DNA of 64,000 bases from Gammaproteobacteria bacterium (GTDB taxonomy: Bacteria; Pseudomonadota; Gammaproteobacteria; Ga0077536), in NCBI GenBank assembly GCA_016191285.1, contig JACPPA010000012.1, positions 124,001 through 188,000 of the forward strand, read 5' to 3'. A model generated the notes under the pieces. That model worked only from the letters and a program-made list of their open reading frames with translations. It was not told where the DNA came from and made no database searches. Position numbers and translations under genes: made by a program. Positions 32,474 through 42,375 of the stretch are shown here, in pieces (the first letter of the stretch is position 1; every line of letters starts with the position of its first letter).

Positions 32474-35400
32474 TTAGGTCGTTGGTTCAATCGTCCGCGA
32501 AGAGAGCAGTTGTACCGAGCGCCATACGCCGTCACGCGCAAAAATAATCCAGGCCCAGCGCAACCACGTCAGGAGCGCGAAGGCGAGCCACAGCGACCAC
32601 GCCAGCATTAGACCGCGATAAACCCATAGGGATACCGACACCACCCAGATTGTGGGATGCGCCGCGGCCGACACGCGATCTTGAAACCAATTCAGCGCAT
32701 AGGCGCTCGAGCCATTGCCGGCGATTTGCATGCTCGGGTTGCCGAGTAAGCCCCGGCGAATCGCATCAAACAACATCGAGAGCGCAACCAGAGTCAAGGC
32801 CGTGAGCGCCACTTGCAGCAGATTGAATCGCCATTTAACGCCGGGAGCCGGCAACCGCTCGCGGAGCGCGAACGTAACCAACCAACCGACCACCACCAGC
32901 GCATTGATCACCGTGGTTTGACTCAATCCAACAAACAACAGCAGCCATTGCCACGCCGACAGGGGTGTGAAACGGCTGCGACCAAGCGCGATCGCGATTA
33001 AGGCGCTAACGAGCAGCACGCCCCAGAACAGCACCGCCGGGCCGAGACGTGGACCACCGACCAACAAGGTCCATCGATCCTGCGGCAATTCCACGTTAAT
33101 CATCGCGTTCACGCTCGGCGCGCCCAACGACCACGCCGGCGATACGAAGCGCGCGCGCAGGCCTTCGTCGCTGCGCCACAGGGCAGTAACTTGTTGCTCA
33201 CCCGGCACCACCGGCATCGTGACTTTGGTGCCCTCTTGCCGAATGGGTTGCGGCACCCCATTCACCACGAACGATTGTAAGCTCGCACCGTCGGGCAGCG
33301 TAAGACTGTGCTGTCCGCCTTGACTGCTGCGTAGCGTGAATTCGAGCGTGGTGTCGGTAGCGCGCTGTCCGGGTCGAAGGTGTAATTGGCTGCGATCGAT
33401 GGTGAGGGTCTGACCTGCCACCCCTTGCGGCCGGGTCAGTTTTAAATTCACGGTTTCGGTCGGCCACGGTTGCCATTCGGGAAGCCACACGCCGCTTTCG
33501 GTTTGATGATGAATGACGGGGATCCCACTCAACTCCGCGTGCCAGAGCGGCGAGACATCAGCGCGCCAGGTCTCGACCCAATCGGTGGTGGTGGGCGCCA
33601 CCAGGGTCAACGAATCCGCTTTGCTTAGCACCGAGGACCATCCGAATTCGCCTTGCTCGGCGGAGAAATTTGCATTGACCTTGCGGTCGGTGAGATGAAT
33701 CTCTGGGGTAGTCACGGATTCGCCGGTCAACAATGGAATCGCCAACGCCGCCGCGGTGCCCGGTGGGGTCAAGCGCAGCACACGCGTTTCCACGCGCCAA
33801 TCCAAGCCGAGATGCAACGTGCGTTCGACGCGGAAAAACGCTGGCAACGCACTTGCTTCCAAGGTCGCCGGCTGCGCGGTGGCCGTCGCGAGCCGCGTGA
33901 AGATCAGTTGCGGCTCGCTCGACCCGTCGGGCTTCACGCCATCGACACGAAAGCCCTCGATGGCCGTGTCGACGCGTTGCGGAATGAGTTGAAACGGAAT
34001 TTGGAAACTCGCGCGCGGCGGCACCGGCCCACTCAACACCACGTCGTGCATGCCAGCTGGCAACATCAGCCATAACACCCCATCGGGTGCAAGAAACAGC
34101 GCGTGACTCACACTGCCGTCAACTAAGACCGTCGCCGGTGCCCATTGCTCGGCGCGACCTGGCAGCGGGAAGCCCACGTCAAGCGCCGCATGCGCTTCGA
34201 GACGAAGCGTGAGCTCACCGCCCTGAAGCGCGGCATACAAGCGCGGTAGCTCGGCGCAATTCGGTAGGCAGTCGGGGGCGAGCGTTAACCGCCGCTTAAG
34301 CTCCTCGAGCAGCGCCACATCCGGCAATGCGGCGCGCGCCGACGGCCAGTAACTGGCGCCCGCTAACAGCATCAGCAGCATACCGACCGCAGGCGTGACA
34401 TTGAATTTCAAACGCCGCAATTCACCAAAACTGGCGCGCAGGAAAATGCCGATCAACCCCGCCAACAAGCCCACGCGCGCCAACGCGAGCAGGAGATTGA
34501 TGCGCGGCGAAAGCAGCACCAAGCCGAGCGTTTGGCCCTGCCCCACGGGACCATTCCATTGCAATTGCACGGCGTTCCAGCGCCATTCCGGCAGGCCCGG
34601 GCCGGTTTGAATCATGGCCTTCGGATCGAATTCGTGCTGGTTTGAATCGTCGACTCGGCGCGGTTTACTTTTCTCCGCCATCAACACCGCACGATTCACG
34701 GTCGATTCCGCGATGCCGACGCCTGCCGACAACGCATCAACGGCGCCGGCGGCCTGCCGCGATGCGGGCGCGTCCATTTTTTCCGCAACCACTGGGGCCG
34801 GCGCCGCGGCAGCGCCGGTGCTCATCGTGGTCGTGCCCGCATAGGGGTGTTCAAGTTGGGGATATAAACCGAGGCGCACTTGCTCGATCATGAAATTCAC
34901 GCTGAGCGCGATCAGGACTAGCAAGGCGCCATTGCGATACGCGCTGACCAACGTTTGAATTCTGCCTGCGGGCAACACTTTCAACACCGCTAGCGCCGCG
35001 AGTAGATGCAGCCACACTTGGCGTGGCGCGTCGCTTTCGTGCCAGATCAGCACCAGACACAACGCACCGACGGCAGCCCATTGCCAATGCCACAGCCGCG
35101 CAAGCGTCACGGTAATGATTAAGACTAAGAAGATATCGAGTAAAGTCCAGCGATGCAGCCAGGTGTCGGGCACATTGTCGATACCGCTCGCCGACCACAA
35201 ACGCCATCCTGGTGGCAGATGCAGGGTAATACCAAGGCTGCTGACAGCGTGCGCCCAGCCCACTGCCGATAATGTGTGCATGTCACCGCGATAGCGCGAA
35301 TCGGCCACCAGTTGGACCGCGCCATGGCGTACTTCCACACCGGGACTCGCGCCCGCGACGGTGGTGATGAACTGCGGCTCGCCCTGCAACAGCACGCGAC

Positions 35401-36571
35401 CGAGCTCGAGCGAGGGCCCCACCTCCAGACGCCAGCGGCGCGTCATGCGCCCCGCCAAGGTGTCGTTAATCGTATAGCCAGCGCCATCGAAATCGAGCCA
35501 GAGCTGGCGCGTCAAATTGAGTTGGTCGGGCTCAGGATCGGGATCGCCGCGCCGCCGCTCGACGAATTTGAGCCCTGCCGTCGCGGTAACTCGATAGGCG
35601 GGTAAGCCCTGCCAATCAGGAGGCAACTGGGTCTGACGTGGATCTACCGCGGTACCCCCTTGCACATCGACCAAGCGCAACGAAGTGCGCGCTGCAAAAG
35701 TCCAAATTTCGTCACTGGGCCATGGTGCGACGGGGGGCAGCGGCGCCAGTGAGGTCACGGGCGCCGTGTGCCGCGTGGTGATGCGTAGAATCCAATTTCC
35801 TGGGCGAACCTGCACGCGCAACTCACCGTTGCGATCGAGGCGCGCCGGAAGGGGGCTGTCCACCGCCATCGGCAGCGTGCCGGGTAAGAGCGCGCCGACC
35901 AGGCTCACCTCACGTTGTTTGCCAGTGACATCGATCTTAAGTTGAGTGACGACTTGCATCGGCAACTCGTCGATGACTTGCCGGAAGACTTGGAATTCGA
36001 GACGGTCTTCGTCTTTAGCGGATAGGGTCGCGTCCGACTTACTCTTCAACCAGAGTTGGCCCAGACGGCGCGCGTTAAGCGTCGAATCCTCACGGCCGGC
36101 CACTTTCAACGCGATTACGCCGAAATCCGCGGGCACCTGCAGAGTTTCAGGCAAGCCCGGCCACCCATAGCGACCGTCGATGGTGTGCTTCCCCGGCCAC
36201 AGTTCGACGGCCGGTACGCCTTGATGCGCAATGACGGTCGCGATCGCGCCATCGATGCGCACGCCATCCGGCCATTGTCCCACGCGGCCCGGCAACGACA
36301 GCCAGCTTGACTCGTAGACCGCGACTTGAACACTAAACGTGCCGCCGTGCTCATCGAGATCAAGCGCAAGTTTACCCGGCCACACACAGTGCCTGGCATC
36401 GGCATTGAATAAATACGGACACTCGCGATCGTGGATATCCTGTAACACCCACGGGATCCAGGGCTTCAACGGCGCGGGCACGGCCTCCGGCGCCAGCGCC
36501 TCCGCGCCAGCGCCGAGCGCGAAGGCTAAGAGGAGACTTAACAACCACTGCGCGGCTGGCGACTGTGGCAT
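32474..36571 (-). CDS. 1365-residue envelope membrane protein with duplicated beta domain (unknown function)
   Basis: Not recognised. A signal peptide (residues ~1-25) precedes a beta-rich extracytoplasmic region to ~460. Four membrane segments lie at ~476-493, 500-516, 520-535 and 548-562. An Ala/Pro-rich linker (~580-640), membrane segments near 690-711 and 726-745, a second beta-rich region (~755-1150) and a C-terminal group of about five helices follow. Residues ~92-150 (SLPGRVGQWPDG; ELWPGKHTI) match ~801-860 (PLPGRAEQWAPA; WLMLPAGMHDV), showing internal duplication. It is flanked by a DUF2780 gene (13 nt upstream) and a CMD gene (8 nt downstream). Confidence 0.8.
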   Translation of the reverse strand: MPQSPAAQWLLSLLLAFALGAGAEALAPEAVPAPLKPWIPWVLQDIHDRECPYLFNADARHCVWPGKLALDLDEHGGTFSVQVAVYESSWLSLPGRVGQWPDGVRIDGAIATVIAHQGVPAVELWPGKHTIDGRYGWPGLPETLQVPADFGVIALKVAGREDSTLNARRLGQLWLKSKSDATLSAKDEDRLEFQVFRQVIDELPMQVVTQLKIDVTGKQREVSLVGALLPGTLPMAVDSPLPARLDRNGELRVQVRPGNWILRITTRHTAPVTSLAPLPPVAPWPSDEIWTFAARTSLRLVDVQGGTAVDPRQTQLPPDWQGLPAYRVTATAGLKFVERRRGDPDPEPDQLNLTRQLWLDFDGAGYTINDTLAGRMTRRWRLEVGPSLELGRVLLQGEPQFITTVAGASPGVEVRHGAVQLVADSRYRGDMHTLSAVGWAHAVSSLGITLHLPPGWRLWSASGIDNVPDTWLHRWTLLDIFLVLIITVTLARLWHWQWAAVGALCLVLIWHESDAPRQVWLHLLAALAVLKVLPAGRIQTLVSAYRNGALLVLIALSVNFMIEQVRLGLYPQLEHPYAGTTTMSTGAAAAPAPVVAEKMDAPASRQAAGAVDALSAGVGIAESTVNRAVLMAEKSKPRRVDDSNQHEFDPKAMIQTGPGLPEWRWNAVQLQWNGPVGQGQTLGLVLLSPRINLLLALARVGLLAGLIGIFLRASFGELRRLKFNVTPAVGMLLMLLAGASYWPSARAALPDVALLEELKRRLTLAPDCLPNCAELPRLYAALQGGELTLRLEAHAALDVGFPLPGRAEQWAPATVLVDGSVSHALFLAPDGVLWLMLPAGMHDVVLSGPVPPRASFQIPFQLIPQRVDTAIEGFRVDGVKPDGSSEPQLIFTRLATATAQPATLEASALPAFFRVERTLHLGLDWRVETRVLRLTPPGTAAALAIPLLTGESVTTPEIHLTDRKVNANFSAEQGEFGWSSVLSKADSLTLVAPTTTDWVETWRADVSPLWHAELSGIPVIHHQTESGVWLPEWQPWPTETVNLKLTRPQGVAGQTLTIDRSQLHLRPGQRATDTTLEFTLRSSQGGQHSLTLPDGASLQSFVVNGVPQPIRQEGTKVTMPVVPGEQQVTALWRSDEGLRARFVSPAWSLGAPSVNAMINVELPQDRWTLLVGGPRLGPAVLFWGVLLVSALIAIALGRSRFTPLSAWQWLLLFVGLSQTTVINALVVVGWLVTFALRERLPAPGVKWRFNLLQVALTALTLVALSMLFDAIRRGLLGNPSMQIAGNGSSAYALNWFQDRVSAAAHPTIWVVSVSLWVYRGLMLAWSLWLAFALLTWLRWAWIIFARDGVWRSVQLLSSRTIEPTT

Positions 36572-36584
36572 TCCGGAACTCCTT

Positions 36585-37091
36585 TCAGAATCCTAACGCC
36601 CCAGTAAGGAGTTTGACCGTCGAGGGGCCGCCGGCAGACTGCAGATAATCCGTTACGACCGGCACAAATTTCCCGATCATTTTGGATTTCAGGCCGAGTT
36701 TCGCAAAGGCCGGCGCCAGTTGCTGAATCGCTTGAGCCTTGCCGCCGAGCGCCGTGCCACCCGTCATCGACAAGGCCTTATCCGCGAGGCTGCCCATGCC
36801 GGGCGCGCCGGTCGCATCAGCGGCTGATGCAACCGCCGGCGTACCGAGTGGTGGTGCGGCAGCTAAATATTTATCCATCCCCGGTACCGCACTTTTGAGT
36901 TTAGCGAAATTCTCCAGGGTCATTTGCGATTTCGCATAATTAAAAATCGCGCCAGTCCCACCTACCGCCTGCGGTTGTGTCACCCCGACTCTCGACATCA
37001 GGAGATCGGTCAGCCCAGCAGCATAGACCATGCCGTGCAGGCTGCATAAACACCCCGCAAGGACCAAAGTGCTGAAATTTAGACGGCGCAT
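36585..37091 (-). CDS. exported DUF2780-like protein
   Basis: A 168-residue protein with a signal peptide (LVLAGCLCSLHGMVYA). The mature sequence has VGVTQPQAVGGTGAIFNYAK, LKSAVPGMDKYLAAAP and LKSKMIGKFVPVVTDYLQ, the pattern of DUF2780 (VcgC/VcgE-like) periplasmic proteins of unknown role. ATG 37091 is preferred because GGAG and TCCT elements lie just upstream. First gene of the operon that continues through the 1365-residue protein. Confidence 0.75.
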   Translation of the reverse strand: MRRLNFSTLVLAGCLCSLHGMVYAAGLTDLLMSRVGVTQPQAVGGTGAIFNYAKSQMTLENFAKLKSAVPGMDKYLAAAPPLGTPAVASAADATGAPGMGSLADKALSMTGGTALGGKAQAIQQLAPAFAKLGLKSKMIGKFVPVVTDYLQSAGGPSTVKLLTGALGF

Positions 37092-37227
37092 AGGAGTTTC
37101 TCCGTAATTGCTGGGTAGCAATTTCTAAACGTAATTTCGAGGCAACGACCATTATGCCGTCCCACCATGAACTTTCATCCTTTGCCTGCTACCACCGGCG
37201 CAGCATCGCCCCTCGGAGGGCCATTTT

Positions 37228-37294
37228 TGTGAGAGCCGCTTTAGCGGCGAATGGACTTAAGAAATTTCTATTCGCGGCTAAAGCCGCTCCCACA
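37228..37294. repeat. REP inverted pair
   Basis: Plus copy 37228-37252 (stem GCCGCTTTAGCGGC) and minus copy 37270-37294 (stem GCGGCTTTAGCCGC), the mirror of the pair at 29563-29630. Confidence 0.87.
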
Positions 37295-37355
37295 AAGAAC
37301 AAGGGCTGCACAGCAGTCTGCCACGATCGCGCCAAATCGACGACCGATAGCGCCG

Positions 37356-38333
37356 TCACAGCCAGCCGCGACGGCGAAAAAAGCCATAGGTGCCCGCCGC
37401 CGACGCCAACATCGCGACCAACGCCCACGGGTAACCGAAAGGTAATCCAAGTTCGGGCATGAAACGAAAATTCATGCCGTAGATACTGGCGACCAACGTC
37501 GGCGGCATGAATACCACGGCGGCGACCGAGAAGATTTTGATGATGCCGTTCTGCTCGATATTGATCATGCCCAAAATTGCCGCCAATTCGAAACTGATGT
37601 TGTTGGCCAAAAAGCTCGTGTGATCGACCAGTGACTGAATGTCATGCAACATGGTCATCGCGCGCGGCCGAAAGCTTTTAGTCAATTCGAATTCCAACGC
37701 CGGTCGATTGATGAAATTCAACACGCGGTTGAGGCTATTCAAACTCGCGCGCGCTCTGGCGATCAGAATTTGCTGGCGTTCAAGCGAGCGCAACATTGCG
37801 GCGTAATCCAGTCGCTCGGGTGGCCGCTCAGGGTCCGGACTTAAGACCCGATGCACCATGTCGTCCAAACTCCGACTGGCCGCATCGATATTTTCAGCGA
37901 TCCGTTCGACCAGCGTTTCCAGTAAGCCGAGTAGCGCGCGCTCGCCACTGACAACGGCCAGCGGCGGCTGCGCGTTACGCGTCGCGAATAAGGCAATCGC
38001 TTTGGGTTCGGCGTAGCGCACCGTCACCAAACAACGCTTGGCTAGCACAAAGGTCAGCTCGTCGGTGCGCGGATATTCGCTATCGGAATTCACCATGACC
38101 GTGGCGGTGAGATACACCGCGCCGGTCGCCTCAAAGAGCCGGTGCGAATCTTCGAGCACGCGCATTTCTTCACGCGTCGGCAGATCGAGCCCCAACAATC
38201 CTTCAACGTGCTGCTCCTCGTCCAAGGTGGGGTCGAGGAGATCGATCCAGGGCGTGGTTTTAAAGTGCTCGGCGGTGACAAACCCAGCGCACCCGAGCAA
38301 GGCATCGGCGCTGGGAACATACGTCGTAATCAT
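37356..38333 (-). CDS. CorA-family magnesium/divalent-cation channel
   Basis: A 325-residue protein. A cytoplasmic alpha/beta N-domain (WIDLLDPTLDEEQHVEGLLG) and long helices precede two C-terminal membrane helices. The pore motif YGMNF lies in LVASIYGMNFRFMPEL, and the end is basic (FFRRRGWL). The start is put at ATG 38333 with GAGG upstream; the longer open frame is not CorA-like. Divergent from the VWA gene. Confidence 0.93.
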   Translation of the reverse strand: MITTYVPSADALLGCAGFVTAEHFKTTPWIDLLDPTLDEEQHVEGLLGLDLPTREEMRVLEDSHRLFEATGAVYLTATVMVNSDSEYPRTDELTFVLAKRCLVTVRYAEPKAIALFATRNAQPPLAVVSGERALLGLLETLVERIAENIDAASRSLDDMVHRVLSPDPERPPERLDYAAMLRSLERQQILIARARASLNSLNRVLNFINRPALEFELTKSFRPRAMTMLHDIQSLVDHTSFLANNISFELAAILGMINIEQNGIIKIFSVAAVVFMPPTLVASIYGMNFRFMPELGLPFGYPWALVAMLASAAGTYGFFRRRGWL

Positions 38334-38515
38334 CAATATCCTCGTTGCGGTCCACGGGTTAAAACACCCGCCAAGCAGTGTCCCACAGGCGCGCGGCGAC
38401 AGCAGCTGCCCTCGACATGTTCGTGGACCGCAATTGATCCGCGCGAAACTCAAGAAAAGCCGCCGGCAGCCGCCACACGATAACCTAAACCAGCAATTAG
38501 TTTGCGGAGCCGCCG

Positions 38516-40228
38516 TTGAGTACATTTCGCCGCGTCTGCCACGCGGCAACCCTTTGCTTCGTTGGAATGGTGAGCGACGCGCACGCGGCGGCGCCGGATG
38601 TGCGAGTTTTGATCGATACGTCGGGCAGCATGCGCCTAAACGACCCCGCCAATTTACGCGCACCGGCCCTGCGCTTGCTGACCGAATTATTGCCGAGCGG
38701 CGCTACCGCCGGCGTATGGACATTCGATACCGACGCGATCCAGCTGGTCGCACCGAGCACCGTCGACAAAGCGTGGAAAACTGGTGCGCGGGCCGCCGCG
38801 GCCAAGGTCAATTCGCGCGGACTCTTCACCAATATCGAAGCGGCGCTCACCGCCGCGACCGCTGCCTGGACTGAGCCGAACGTCGCGAAGGGCTCGCGCC
38901 AAGTGATCCTGCTGACCGATGGCATGGTCGACGTCGGCAAAGACCCCGCTGATAACATGGCCTCGCGGGCCCGGATCCTGAACGAGGCGCTGCCGCGGCT
39001 GAAAACCCTCGGCGCGACCATCAACACCATCGCGTTATCCGAACACGCCGATCGGACCTTGCTCGAGGCCCTGGCCAACGCCACCGACGGTTGGTCTGCT
39101 CAGGCGCACGATGCGGCGGCCCTGCAACGCATTTTTCTGCACATGTTCGAACAAGCCGCGCCACCCACGGGCGTCCCGCTCCAGGGCAATCACTTTTCCA
39201 TCGACACCAGCGTGAAGGAACTGACGCTGCTGGTATTCAGCAAAGCGGGCGCACCGCCCTTACAGATCACCCGGCCCGATAAGGGCGCATTCATCCGCGA
39301 AACCGCGGGCCACGATGTGGACTGGCAACACGAGGAGGGCTACGACCTGGTCACCATTAGTCAACCCGCCGTCGGTGACTGGAGCTTTAACGCCGCGGCC
39401 GATCCGGACAACCGCGCGCTCATCGTGACCGATCTCGAACTCGCCCTCGATCCGCTACCGACCAACGTGGTGCCCGGCGAGCCGCTCACGGTCGCCGCCC
39501 GGCTGACGAACAAAGGGACACCCATCCAAAACGTCGATTTTCTAAAACTCGTCAAAAGCGACCTCGCGACTAGCAGTAGTCAGGGCGCGGGCAATGTATC
39601 GACGCTAAGTTTGGACTCGACGAGTACTGCGTTTGGGGGCGCCGCCGACACCGCGCTCCCGCCCGGCGACTATCAACTGCTGGTGCGCGCCGATGGCGGG
39701 ACGTTTCAACGCGAGCAACGCCGTCAAATCAAAATCAATGGACCGCCGTTCACGTTTACCGCGGAAACCGCGCGCGGCGGCGACGGCCGCGTCATCCATC
39801 TCACCGTGACCGCTGACGCCAACGCCATCGATCCCACGTCATTCTCAGGGTTGCTGGAGCTCACCATGCCGGGGAAACCGCCCCAAGTGATCGAAATGCC
39901 GGGCCTTGAGGACAATGAAATCACGCTGGAACTCGGCGCTGAATTCGCCGGCGACTACAGGTTACAACCGTGGATTTTCGCTGCTACCCATGCCGGTCGC
40001 GCGGTCAAGCTAAAACCCGCTCCGCTGCTCGTGTCCTATCGCACTGGCCGCAAAGTGACCAAACTCGCGGCCGCCGGGCCCACGGTGAGCAAGCCGCCGG
40101 CCAGCATTAATTGGGGCCAGGCGGGTCTCATTGTTGGCGTCAGCAATTTGAGTCTGGGATCGGTGTTGGGCGGATTGTGGTATGCGCTACGCCGGCGCGG
40201 TCTCGCACCGCAAGGAGTGTCGCTGTAA
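38516..40228 (+). CDS. exported VWA-domain protein (TIGR03503-like)
   Basis: A 570-residue protein starting at TTG 38516 behind GGAG. A signal peptide precedes a von Willebrand factor A domain with the MIDAS motif DTSGSM (residue ~33), a conserved Thr and VILLTDGMVDVG. Beta-sandwich regions follow, and a C-terminal membrane helix (LIVGVSNLSLGSVLGGLWYA) ends in RRRGL. The layout fits the gammaproteobacterial TIGR03503 family of unknown role. It overlaps the next gene (TAATG). Confidence 0.82.
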   Translation: MSTFRRVCHAATLCFVGMVSDAHAAAPDVRVLIDTSGSMRLNDPANLRAPALRLLTELLPSGATAGVWTFDTDAIQLVAPSTVDKAWKTGARAAAAKVNSRGLFTNIEAALTAATAAWTEPNVAKGSRQVILLTDGMVDVGKDPADNMASRARILNEALPRLKTLGATINTIALSEHADRTLLEALANATDGWSAQAHDAAALQRIFLHMFEQAAPPTGVPLQGNHFSIDTSVKELTLLVFSKAGAPPLQITRPDKGAFIRETAGHDVDWQHEEGYDLVTISQPAVGDWSFNAAADPDNRALIVTDLELALDPLPTNVVPGEPLTVAARLTNKGTPIQNVDFLKLVKSDLATSSSQGAGNVSTLSLDSTSTAFGGAADTALPPGDYQLLVRADGGTFQREQRRQIKINGPPFTFTAETARGGDGRVIHLTVTADANAIDPTSFSGLLELTMPGKPPQVIEMPGLEDNEITLELGAEFAGDYRLQPWIFAATHAGRAVKLKPAPLLVSYRTGRKVTKLAAAGPTVSKPPASINWGQAGLIVGVSNLSLGSVLGGLWYALRRRGLAPQGVSL

Positions 40229-41040
40229 TGCCGACTACCGCACTTGAACTCAGTCTATTAGTGCTAACCCTCGAGTTCGCTCTGATCGCCATCGCAATCG
40301 TTGGCTTTACTTTACACGGCGGCCGCCGCACCCAAGCAGTACAGATCACGGCCGCCACCAGTCTCGTGACTAAAGTAGAAGCCACCGAGGCTGCCCGTCG
40401 CGACGCGTTGTCGGCGATATTTCGTGATACCTACAATTTCGACGCGGCCGAGTCCGAGCGCGTGGTGACCGACTTCATCGAACGCGAGCGCGCGTTTTAT
40501 AACGCGATGATCGGCGTACACCTCGGCCGCGGCGGCAAATCGCTGGATGATGTGCCCGCTGAACTGACCAAGGTGATCGCGCCCTGGTTGCGGCTGACGC
40601 CGAAAAATATGATCAACGCCGATGCCGTGCAAGCCTTGGAGAATGCTAACTCCATGTTGAATCAAGAGCTCACTAGCACCAAGCGCGTGCTCGACGAACT
40701 GATGGAAGAGTACAACGCAGCCTTCCATAAAGAGCAGCAGCGGCGCGGCGCGGCAACCGATCCTCAACCGGGCGCCGTGGACGACAGTCATGATCGCTTA
40801 AGCATCGATGACTCGGTGCCGCGCGAAACGTCCGCAACGCTTTCAATACTCCGTCCGGAACCGCCTGACACATCACCGACCGCGAACACCGCCGAAAACC
40901 TGGACGAAGAGATCATCGCGCTCGATCTCGATCTCCCGGATTCCGAATTACCCAGTTCGGAACCGCTGACCCCGAATGATCTCGATCTGTTAATGGAAAA
41001 TCTTGAATCCGAATACAAGCCTGAATCCGTGGCGGCTTAA
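40228..41040 (+). CDS. membrane-anchored coiled-coil protein
   Basis: A 270-residue protein. It has one N-terminal membrane helix (ELSLLVLTLEFALIAIAIVG), a charged helical region (~60-170, with ENANSMLNQELTSTKRVLDE likely coiled coil), and an acidic tail rich in Asp, Glu, Ser and Pro. No family recognised. Translationally coupled to the VWA gene, so it is probably its partner at the inner membrane. Confidence 0.75.
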   Translation: MPTTALELSLLVLTLEFALIAIAIVGFTLHGGRRTQAVQITAATSLVTKVEATEAARRDALSAIFRDTYNFDAAESERVVTDFIERERAFYNAMIGVHLGRGGKSLDDVPAELTKVIAPWLRLTPKNMINADAVQALENANSMLNQELTSTKRVLDELMEEYNAAFHKEQQRRGAATDPQPGAVDDSHDRLSIDDSVPRETSATLSILRPEPPDTSPTANTAENLDEEIIALDLDLPDSELPSSEPLTPNDLDLLMENLESEYKPESVAA

Positions 41041-41079
41041 ACAGAAGCCCATCGGAAATGATCCAGGAAATCATGAAAT

Positions 41080-41220
41080 GCCTGAGCCTGACCTTCGTCA
41101 TTCCGGACGCCGCCGCGCACGCGGCGGAGATCCGGAATCCGGAGGGCTTTTGATCCATGGCATGGATTCCGGATCACCGCGCGGCGGTTTCCGGCACGCC
41201 GAGGTTTGGGAGTCCGGACG
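41080..41220. repeat. CATTCCGG-type palindromic repeats
   Basis: CGTCATTCCGGACGCCGCCG ... CGGCGGAGATCCGGAATCC, then ATGGATTCCGGATCACCGCG, fill most of the gap before the GGDEF gene. Related elements with CATTCCGGCG and CGCCGGAATCC lie at 46555-46640. Confidence 0.72.
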
Positions 41221-41301
41221 AAGATTCGTGGATCGCACGGGCGACCAAAGTCCATTGAGCCATCATCGATGCGAACGTGCTTTGTTTCGAGCCGCGGTCC
41301 A

Positions 41302-42288
41302 GTGAAGATTGAACAGCGGCTCCATTCGACGTCCCGGGGTGAGTATCTCGCCGAGGCCTTCGGCCATCTGGATCTTTTTCAGCATATCGATTTCGGCTCG
41401 ATCGCCGACCTCATTGCGCAATGCGAGTTAGTCCACGTCAATCCGCAGACCACCCTGCTCGCCGAAGGCTTATCGAACCGTGCGGTCTATCAAATAATCA
41501 GCGGCCGTGTCGAGGTCAAGTTGCACCACGCCGACTACGGGCCGAACCTAATCCTTGAAAGCGGCGCCTGCGTCGGCGAGTTGTCGATCCTCGGTCAGCA
41601 TCCAGTGTCGGCCGATGTGATCGCCCTCGAGCAAACGCGACTATTGATGATTAATGAGGAAACCCTATGGGCGCTGGTCCAAGGCTGTCATCAATTCGCA
41701 TGCAATCTGCTCGAAGTGATGGCCGGCCGCCTGCGCGATTCCAACGCGCGTTTACGCCGCAGCGTACACGCCGAGCAGCAAGCCCTGCGCGCGGCGCGGA
41801 TCGATGCCTTGACCGGACTCTACAATCGACGCTGGCTGGATGAAGTCCTGCCGAGTGAACTTGAGCGCTGTGTAACCGACGAATTGCCCCTCGGTTTAGT
41901 CTTGATCGATATCGATAATTTCAAGGATTTGAATGACCGGCATGGTCATTTGGTGGGCGACGAAGTGTTGCGTATTGTCGGTTTACGTCTGGCGAACGCC
42001 GTGCGTGAAATTGGCATGGCGGTGCGCTTCGGTGGCGAGGAATTCGCGATGGTGTTGCCCGGACTCGATTTACCGAGCGCCGCCGCCGCCGCTGAAGCCT
42101 GTCGCGAGCTTTACGCCACCAGCCGTCTTGCGACCAGCGCGGGGCCGTTGAGTATCACCGTGTCGGCCGGCGTCAGCACCGCGCGCGGCAGCGTCACAGC
42201 CCACGCCCTACTCACACAAGCCGACCAGGCGCTGTATCTCGCCAAACACCAGGGGCGCAACCAAGTGTGCTGCGCACCACCAAGTTAA
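41302..42288 (+). CDS. cNMP-binding plus GGDEF diguanylate cyclase
   Basis: About 328 residues. A cyclic-nucleotide-binding beta-roll (LLAEGLSNRAVYQIISGRVE; VGELSILGQHPVSADVIALE) is followed by a GGDEF domain (RIDALTGLYNRRWLDEVLPS; DNFKDLNDRHGHLVGDEVLR; RFGGEEFAMVLPG). GGEEF is an active variant. No RxxD inhibitory site is seen before it. The protein should make c-di-GMP in response to a ligand bound by the first domain. GTG 41302 or ATG 41269 could start it; neither has a strong ribosome-binding site. Confidence 0.88.
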   Translation: MKIEQRLHSTSRGEYLAEAFGHLDLFQHIDFGSIADLIAQCELVHVNPQTTLLAEGLSNRAVYQIISGRVEVKLHHADYGPNLILESGACVGELSILGQHPVSADVIALEQTRLLMINEETLWALVQGCHQFACNLLEVMAGRLRDSNARLRRSVHAEQQALRAARIDALTGLYNRRWLDEVLPSELERCVTDELPLGLVLIDIDNFKDLNDRHGHLVGDEVLRIVGLRLANAVREIGMAVRFGGEEFAMVLPGLDLPSAAAAAEACRELYATSRLATSAGPLSITVSAGVSTARGSVTAHALLTQADQALYLAKHQGRNQVCCAPPS

Positions 42289-42375
42289 GGGCGTCTACGC
42301 TAAACCACCGTGCATTGCTGACGCCCCACCGGCGTGCTAGCGTCCGAAGCCTAGTATGCAAACGGAGGACTGCCC

